In this document: piece after piece, positions 56,450-64,000 of the stretch | Layout: each line of letters opens with the position of its first letter | Position numbering within the stretch: position 1 is the stretch's first letter | Source: Larus michahellis | Lineage: Eukaryota; Chordata; Aves; Charadriiformes; Laridae | DNA length: 64,000 bases | NCBI RefSeq assembly: GCF_964199755.1 | Contig: NW_027435929.1 | Location: 7,501 to 71,500 of the forward strand | Reading direction: 5' to 3' | The notes under the pieces: generated by a model | The model's database searches: none | Told to the model about the DNA's origin: nothing | What the model saw: only the letters and a program-made list of their open reading frames with translations | Position numbers and translations under genes: made by a program

Positions 56450-59400
56450 CACCCGCTCCTTGGGCGTGAAAAACCTCTCCAGCCATATGGCCATTTTTGT
56501 GCCTGGCACGGCGCCAAGTGGGAAAGGGTGGTGTCGAGGCTGAAGGCAGCAGGAAAGCCTGCAGCCCCCAGGTCTGTGGGGCTACGCAAGCGGTTCCCAA
56601 AGAGCTTTAGAACAAGGCGTAGTTTTCCCTGCTTGCTCTTTGGGCGTGGGACCCATCTCCAGCCATATGGCCATTTTTGTGCCTGGCGCGGCGCCAAGTG
56701 GGAAAGGGTGGTTTTGAGACTGAAGGCAGCAGGAAAGCCTGCAGCCCCCAGGTCTGTGGGGCTACGCAAGCGGTTCCCAAAGAGCTTTAGAACAAGGCAT
56801 AGTTTTCCCTGCTGGCTTTTTGGCCGTGGGAACCATCTCCAGCCATAAGGCCATTTCTATGCCTGGCGCGGCGCCAAGTAGGAAAGGGTGGTTTTGAGGC
56901 TGAAGGCAGCAGGAAAGCCTGCAGCCCCCAGGTTTTTGGGTCTACGCAAGCGGTTCCCAAAGAGCTTTAGAACAAGGCATAATTTTCCCTGCTGGCTCCT
57001 TGTGTGTGAAACCCCTCTCCAGCCATATGGCCATTTTTGTGGCTGGCGCAGCGCCAAGTGGGAAAGGGTGGTTTTGAGGCTGAAGGCAGCAGGAAAGACT
57101 GCAGCCCCCAGGTCTGTGGGGTTACGCAAGCGGTTCCCAAAGAGCTTTAGAACAAGGCATAGTTTACCCTACTGGCTCTTTGGGCGTGGGACCCATCTCC
57201 AGCCATAAGGCCATTTTTGTGCCTGGCGCGGGGCCAAGTGGGAAAGGGCGGTTTTGAGACTGAAGGCAGCAGGAAAGCCTGCAGCCCCCAGGTCTGTGGG
57301 GCTACGCAAGCGGTTCCCAAAGAGCTTTAGAACAAGGCATAGTTTTCCCTGCTGGCTCTTTGGACATGGGACCCATCTCCAGCCGTATGGCCATTTTTGT
57401 GCCTGGCGCGGCACCTAATGGGAAAGGGTGTTGTCAAGGCTGAAGGCAGCAGGAAAGCCTGCAGCCCCCAGGTCTGTGGGGCTACGCAAGCTGTTCCCAA
57501 AGAGCTTTAGAACAAGGCATAGTTTTCCCTGCTGGCTCTTTGGGCCTGGGACCCATATCCAGCCATAGGGCCATTTTTGTGGCTGGCGCGGCGCCAAGTG
57601 GGAAAGGGTGGTGTCGAGGCTGAAGGCAGCAGGAAAGCCTGCAGCCCCCAGGTCTGTGGGGCTACGCAAGCTGTTCCCAAAGAGCTTTAGAACAAGGCAT
57701 AATTTTTCCCTGCTTGCTCTTTGGGCGTGGGACCCATCTCCAGCCGTATGGCCATTTTTGTGCCTGGCGCGGCGCCAAGTGGGAAAGGGTGGTTTTGAGG
57801 CTGAAGGCAGCAGGAAAGCCCGCAGCCCCCAGGTCTGTGGGGCTACGGAAGCGGTTCCCAAAGAGCTTTAGAACAAGGCATAATTTTTCCCTGCTGGCTC
57901 TTTGGGCGGGGGACCCATCTCCAGCCGTACTGCCATTTTTGTGCCTGGCGCGGCGCCAAGTGGGAAAGGGTGGTGTCGAGGCTGAAGGCAGCAGGAAAGC
58001 CTGCAGCCCCCAGGTCTGTGGGGTTACGCAAGCTGTTCCCAAAGAGCTTTAGAACAAGGCATAGTTTTCCCTGCTGGCTCCTTGGGCGGGGGCTCATCTC
58101 CAGCCATATGGCCATTTTTGTGCGTGGCGCGGCGCCAAGTGGGAAAGGGTGGTTTTGAGGCTGAAGGCAGCAGGAAAGCCCGCAGCCCCCAGGTCTGTGG
58201 GGCTATGCAAGCGGTTCCCAAAGAGCTTTAGAACAAGGCATAGTTTTCCCTGCTTGCTCTTTTGGCCTGGGACACATATCCAGCCATAGGGCCATTTTTG
58301 TGGCTGGCGCGGCGCCAAGTGGGAAAGGGTGGTTTTGAGGCTGAAGGCAGCAGGAAAGCCTGCAGCCCCCAGGTCTGTGGGGCTACGGAAGCGGTTCCCA
58401 AAGAGCTTTAGAACAAGGCATAGTTTACCCTAATGGCTCTTTGGGCGTGGGAACCATCTCCAGCCATAAGGCCATTTTTGTGCCTGGCGCGGCGCCAAGT
58501 GGGAAAGGGTGGTTTTGAGGCTGAAGGCAGCAGGAAAGCCCGCAGCCCCCAGGTCTGTGGGTCTACGCAAGCGGTTCCCAAAGAGCTTTAGAACAAGGCA
58601 TAGTTTTCCCTGCCAGCTCCTTGGCCATGGGACCCATCTCCAGCCATATGGCCATTTTTGTGCCTGGCGCGGCACCTAATGGGAAAGGGTGGTGTCGAGG
58701 CTGAAGGCAGCAGGAAAGCCTGCAGCCCCCAGGTCTGTGGGGCTACGCAAGCTGTTCCCAAAGAGCTTTAGAACAAGGCATAGTTTTCCCTGCTGGCTCC
58801 TTGGGCGGAGGCTCATCTCCAGCCATATGGCCATTTTTGTGGCTGGCGCGGCGCCAAGTGGGAAATGGTCGTTTTGAGGCTGAAGGCAGCAGGAAATCCC
58901 GCAGCCCCCAGGTCTGTGGGGCTACGCAAGCGGTTCCCAAGGAGCTTTAGAACAAGGCATAGTTTTCCCTCCTGGCTCTTTGGGCGTGGAACCATCTCCA
59001 GCCATATGGCCATTTTTGTGGCTGGCGCGGCGCCAAGTGGGAAAGGGTGGTGTCGAGGCTGAAGGTAGCAGGAAAGCCCGCTGCCCCCAGGTCTGTAGGG
59101 CTACGCAAGTGTTTCCCGCAGAGCTTTAGAACAAGGCATATTTTTCCCTGCTGGCTCTTTGGACATGGGACCCATCTCCAGCCATACGGCCATTTTTGTG
59201 CCTGGCGCGTCGCCAAGTGGGAAAGGGTGGTTTTGAGGCTGAAGGCAGCAGGAAAGCCCGTAGCCCCCAGGTCTGTGGGGCTACGCAAGCGGTTCCCAAA
59301 GAGCTTTAGAACAAGGCATAGTTTTCCCTGCTTGCTCTTTTGGCCTGGGACCCATATCCAGCCATAGGGCCATTTTTGTGGCTGGCGCGGCGCCAAGTGG

Positions 59401-62400
59401 GAAAGGGTGGTTTTGAGGCTGAAGGCAGCAGGAAAGCCTGCAGCCCCCAGGTCTGTGGGGCTACGCAAGCAGTTGCCAAAGAGCTTTAGAACAAGGCAAA
59501 TTTTTTCCTGCTGGCTCCTTGGGCGTGGGACCCATCTCCAGCCATATGGCCATTTTTGTGCCTGGCGCAGCGCCAAGTGGGAAAGGGTGGTTTTGAGTGT
59601 GAAGGCAGCAGGAAAGCCCGCAGCCCCCAGGTTTTTGGGTCTACGCAAGCGGTTCCCAAAGAGCTTTAGAACAAGGCATAGTTTTCCCTGCAGGCTCCTT
59701 GGGCGGGGGCTCATCTCCAGCCATATGGCCATTTTTGTGCCTGGCGCGGCACCAAGTGCGAAAGGGTGGTTTTGAGGCTGAAGGCAGCAGGAAAGCCCGC
59801 AGCCCCCAGGTCTGTGGGGCTATGCAAGCGGTTCCCAAAGAGCTTTAGAATAAGGCATAGTTTTCCCTGCTTGCTCTTTTGGCCTGGGACACATATCCAG
59901 CCATAGGGCCATTTTTGTGGCTGGCGCGGCGCCAAGTGGGAAAGGGTGGTTTTGAGGCTGAAGGCAGCAGGAAAGCCTGCAGCCCCCAGGTCTGTGGGTC
60001 TACGCAAGCTGTTCCCAAAGAGCTTTAGAACAAGGCATAGTTTTCCCTGCCAGCTCCTTGGCCGTGGGACCCATCTCCAGCCGTACTGCCATTTTTGTGC
60101 CTGGCGTGGCACCTAATGGGAAAGGGTGGTGTCGAGGCTGAAGGCAGCAGGAAAGCCCGCAGCCCGCAGGTCTGTGGGGCTACGCAAGCTGTTCCCAAAG
60201 AGCTTTAGAACAAGGCATAGTTTTCCCTGCTTGCTCTTTTGGCCTGGGACACATATCCAGCCATAGGGCCATTTTTGTGCCTGGCGCGGCGCCAAGTGGG
60301 AAAGGGTGGTTTTGAGGCTGAAGGCAGCAGGAAAGCCCGCAGCCCCCAGGTCTGTGGGGCTACGCAAGCGGTTCCCACAGAGCTTTAGAACAAGGCATAG
60401 TTTTCCCTCCTGGCTCTTTGGGCGTGGGACCCATCTCCAGCCATATGGCCATTTTTGTGGCTGGCGCGGCGCCAAGTGGGAAAGGGTGGTTTTGAGGCTG
60501 AAGGCAGCAGGAAAGCCTGCAGCCCCCAGGTCTGTGGGGCTACGCAAGCTGTTCCCAAAGAGCTTTAGAACAAGGCATAGTTTTCCCTGCTGGCTCCTTG
60601 GGCGGGGGCTCATCTCCAGCCATATGGCCATTTTTGTGTATGGCGCGGCGCCAAGTGGGAAAGGGTGGTTTTGAGGCTGAAGGCAGCAGGAAAGCCCGCA
60701 GCCCCCAGGTCTGTGGGGCTACGCAAGCGGTTCCCAAAGAGCTTTAGAACAAAGCATAGTTTTCCCTGCTTGCTCTTTTGGCCCGGGACACATATCCAGC
60801 CATAGGGCCATTTTTGTGTCTGGCGCGGCGCCAAGTGGGAAAGGGTGGTTTTGAGGCTGAAGGCAGCAGGAAAGCCTGCAGCCCCCAGGTCTGTGGGGCT
60901 ACGGAAGCGGTTCCCAAAGAGCTTTAGAACAAGGCATAATTTTTCCCTGCTGGCTCTTTGGGCGTGGGACCCATCTCCAGCCGTACGGCCATTTTTGTGC
61001 CTGGCGCGGCGCCAAGTGGGAAAGGGTGGTTTCGAGGCTGAAGGCAGCAGGAAAGCCTGCAGCCCCCAGGTCTGTGGGGCTACGCAAGCTGTTCCCAAAG
61101 AGCTTTAGAACAAGGCATAGTTTTCCCTGCTGGCTCCTTGGGCGGGGGCTCATCTCCAGCCATATGGCCATTTTTGTGCCTGGCGCGGCGCCAAGTGGGA
61201 AAGGGTGGTTTTGAGGCTGAAGGCAGCAGGAAAGCCCGCAGCCCCCAGGTCTGTGGGGCTACGCAAGCGGTTCCCAAAGAGCTTTAGAACAAGGCAGAGT
61301 TTTCCCTGCTTGCTCTTTTGGCCTGGGACACATATCCAGCCATAGGGCCATTTTTGTGCCTGGCGCGGCGCCAAGTGGGAAAGGGTGGTTTTGAGGCTGA
61401 AGGCAGCAGGAAATCCCGCAGCCCCCAGGTCTGTGGGGCTACGCAAGCTGTTCCCAAAGAGCTTTAGAACAAGGCATAGTTTTCCCTGCTGGTTCTTTGG
61501 GCGTGGAACCATCTCCAGCCATATGGGCATTTTTGTGGCTGGCGCGGCGCCAAGTGGGAAAGGGTGGTGTCGAGGCTGAAGGTAGCAGGAAAGCCCGCTG
61601 CCCCCAGGTCTGTAGGGCTACGCAAGTGGTTCACGCAGAGCTTTAGAACAAGGCATATTTTTCCCTGCTGGCTCTTTGTACATGGGACCCATCTCCAGCC
61701 ATATGGCCATTTTTGTGGCTGGCGCAGCGCCAAGTGGGAAAGGGTGGTTTTGAGGCTGAAGGCAGCAGGAAAGCCTGCAGCCCCCAGGTCTGTGGGTCTA
61801 CGCAAGCGGTTCCCAAAGAGCTTTAGAACAAGGCATAGTTTTCCCTGCTGGCTCCTTGGGCGTGGGAGACATCTCCAGCCGTATGGCCATTTTTGTGTCT
61901 GGCGCGGCGCCAAGTGGGAAAGGGTGCTTTTGAGGCTGGAGGCAGCAGGAAAGCCTGCAGCCCCCAGGTCTGTGGGGCTACGCAAGCAGTTCCCAAAGAG
62001 CTTTAGAACAAGGCATAATTTTTCCCTGCTTGCTCTTTGGGCGTGGGACCCATCTCCAGCCACAGGGCCATTTTTATGGCTGGCGCAGCGCCAAGTGGGA
62101 AAGGGTGGTTTTGAGGCTGAAGGCAGGAGGAAAGCCCGCAGCCCCCAGGTCTGTGGGGCTACGCAAGCGGTTCCCAAAGAGCTTTAGAACAAGGCATAAT
62201 TTTCCCTGCTATCTCCTCGGGCGTGGGACCCATTTCCAGCCGTATGGCCATTTTTGTGCCTGGCGCGGCGCCAAGTGGGAAAGGGTGGTGTCGAGGCTGA
62301 AGGCAGCAGGAAAGCCTGTAGCCCCCAGGTTTTTGGGTCTACGCAAGCGGTTCCCAAAGAGCTTTAGAACAAGGCATAGTTTTCCCTGCAGGCTCCTTGG

Positions 62401-64000
62401 GCGGGGTCTCATCTCCAGCCATATGGCCATTTTTGTGCCTGGCGCGGCGTCAAGTGGGAAAGGGTGGTTTTGAGGCTGAAGGCAGCAGGAAAGCCCGCAG
62501 CCCCCAGGTCTGTGGGGCTACGCAAGCGGTTCCCAAAGAGCTTTAGAACAAGGCATAGTTTTCCCTGCTTGCTCTTTTGGCCTGGGACACATATCCAGCC
62601 ATAGGGCCATTTTTGTGCCTGGCGCGGCGCCAAGTGGGAAAGGGTGGTTTTGAGGCTGAAGGCAGCAGGAAAGCCCGCAGCCCCCAGGTCTGTGGGGCTA
62701 CGCAAGCAGTTCCCACAGAGCTTTAGAACAAGGCATAGTTTTCCCTCCTGGCTCTTTGGGCGTGGGACCCATCTCCAGCCATATGGCCATTTTTGTGGCT
62801 GGCGCGGCGCCAAGTGGGAAAGGGTGGTTTTGAGGCTGAAGGCAGCAGGAAAGCCCGCAGCCCCCAGGTCTGTGGGGCTACGCAAGCGGTTCCCACAGAG
62901 CTTTAGAACAAGGCATAGTTTTCCCTGCTTGCTCTTTTGGCCTGGGACACATATCCAGCCATAGGGCCATTTTTGTGCCTGGTGCGGCGCCAAGTGGGAA
63001 AGGGTGGTTTTGAGGCTGAAAACAGCAGGAAAGCCCGCAGCCCCCAGGTCTGTGGGGCTACGCAAGCAGTTCCCACAGAGCTTTAGAACAAGGCATAGTT
63101 TTCCCTCCTGGCTCTTTGGGCGTGGGACCCATCTCCAGCCATATGGCCATTTTTGTGGCTGGCGCGGCGCCAAGTGGGAAAGGGTGGTTTTGAGGCTGAA
63201 GGCAGCAGGAAAGCCTGCAGCCCCCAGGTCTGTGGGGCTACGCAAGCTGTTCCCAAAGAGCTTTAGAACAAGGCATAGTTTTCCCTGCTGGCTCCTTGGG
63301 CGGGGGCTCATCTCCAGCCATATGGCCATTTTTGTGTATGGCGCGGCGCCAAGTGGGAAAGGGTGGTTTTGAGGCTGAAGGCAGCAGGAAAGCCCGCAGC
63401 CCCCAGGTCTGTGGGGCTACGCAAGCGGTTCCCAAAGAGCTTTAGAACAAAGCATAGTTTTCCCTGCTTGCTCTTTTGGCCCGGGACACATATCCAGCCA
63501 TAGGGCCATTTTTGTGGCTGGCGCGGCGCCAAGTGGGAAAGGGTGGTTTTGAGGCTGAAGGCAGCAGGAAAGCCTGCAGCCCCCAGGTCTGTGGGGCTAC
63601 GGAAGCGGTTCCCAAAGAGCTTTAGAACAAGGCATAATTTTTCCCTGCTGGCTCTTTGGGCGTGGGACCCATCTCCAGCCGTACGGCCATTTTTGTGCCT
63701 GGCGCGGCGCCAAGTGGGAAAGGGTGCTTTTGAGGCTGGAGGCAGCAGGAAAGCCTGCAGCCCCCAGGTCTGTGGGGCTACGCAAGCTGTTCCCAAAGAG
63801 CTTTAGAACAAGGCATAGTTTTCCCTGCTGGCTCCTTGGGCGGGGGGTCATCTCCAGCCATATGGCCATTTTTGTGCCTGGCGCGGCGCCAAGTGGGAAA
63901 GGGTGGTTTTGAGGCTGAAGGCAGCAGGAAAGCCCGCAGCCCCCAGGTCTGTGGGGCTACGCAAGCGGTTCCCAAAGAGCTTTAGAACAAGGCATAGTTT
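56450..64000. repeat. 180-bp satellite array, ~42 copies, open at the window end
   Basis: The landmark 'gcgccaagtgggaaagggtg' recurs every 180 bp (ends at 56520, 56700, 56880, 57060, 57240 and on to the last bases). Monomers are highly similar, with single-base and 1-3-bp indel variants. Most carry a GGCC (HaeIII) site in 'atggccatttttgtg' and a GGCGCC palindrome. Length and organisation are those of a centromeric or pericentromeric satellite. Avian ~180-190-bp HaeIII satellites are known in some orders, but I cannot confirm identity. Because 180 is divisible by three, several frames stay open over many monomers on both strands. Confidence 0.97.

Noticed and set aside
1..64000. CRISPR array
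   Set aside because: The regular repeats here have no unique spacers of constant length. They are eukaryotic satellites with CR1 and ERV remnants, not bacterial DNA.
56450..64000. Avian CNM/PO41-type 41-bp satellite
   Set aside because: The period is clearly 180 bp and I see no internal ~41-bp sub-periodicity.

Overview
The window looks like bird genomic DNA from a gene-poor, satellite-rich heterochromatic region. The evidence is three 3' ends of chicken-repeat-1 (CR1) LINEs on both strands, LTRs resembling the common avian ERVL-type LTR, and endogenous retrovirus (ERV) remnants with an alpharetrovirus-like transmembrane Env. I find no intact host protein-coding gene, no rRNA or tRNA gene, and nothing prokaryotic. 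The sequence alone does not say whether it comes from a W chromosome, a microchromosome or a pericentromere, and I cannot name the species. Long open frames between about 6 and 17 kb, 18.8 and 19.8 kb and 56.4 and 64 kb are products of base composition or repeat phase.

Layout. (1) 0.4-1.7 kb: three copies of a ~380-bp unit, each with a strong hairpin followed by a T-run; one copy holds a 31-bp minisatellite. (2) 1.7-26.65 kb: a degenerate ~140-bp satellite, interrupted three times by a ~700-bp 'block C' sequence (18.0, 20.2 and 23.5 kb), with block C remnants also at 5.83 and 16.99 kb. Two local expansions sit inside this framework: an ~11-kb array that is almost purely purine on the + strand (6.03-16.99 kb), and a ~0.95-kb perfect array of an 11-mer (18.80-19.75 kb). 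(3) 26.86-43.55 kb: a macrosatellite of 3.4-4.4-kb units. Each unit contains a minus-strand ERVL-like LTR and an internal region with a minus-strand TATA/GC-box promoter-like sequence and conserved splice-site-like motifs. (4) 43.6-44.5 and 51.1-51.5 kb: another degenerate repeat. Between them lie a block C fragment and a CR1 split by a rearranged, mosaic ERV (45.9-51.0 kb) bounded by a 6-bp target-site duplication. (5) 51.5-52.6 kb: an A-rich repeat of ~165 bp. (6) 53.6-54.7 kb: a fifth, partial macrosatellite unit. (7) 54.85-56.2 kb: the ~140-bp satellite again. (8) 56.45 kb to the window end: about 42 copies of a 180-bp satellite with higher-order organisation, continuing past the edge.

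No genes work together here in the usual sense. What stands out is repeat dynamics. The purine and 11-mer arrays appear to have grown in place from short tracts that can still be seen in sister copies. Promoter-like and splice-like signals are carried inside two of the repeated units.
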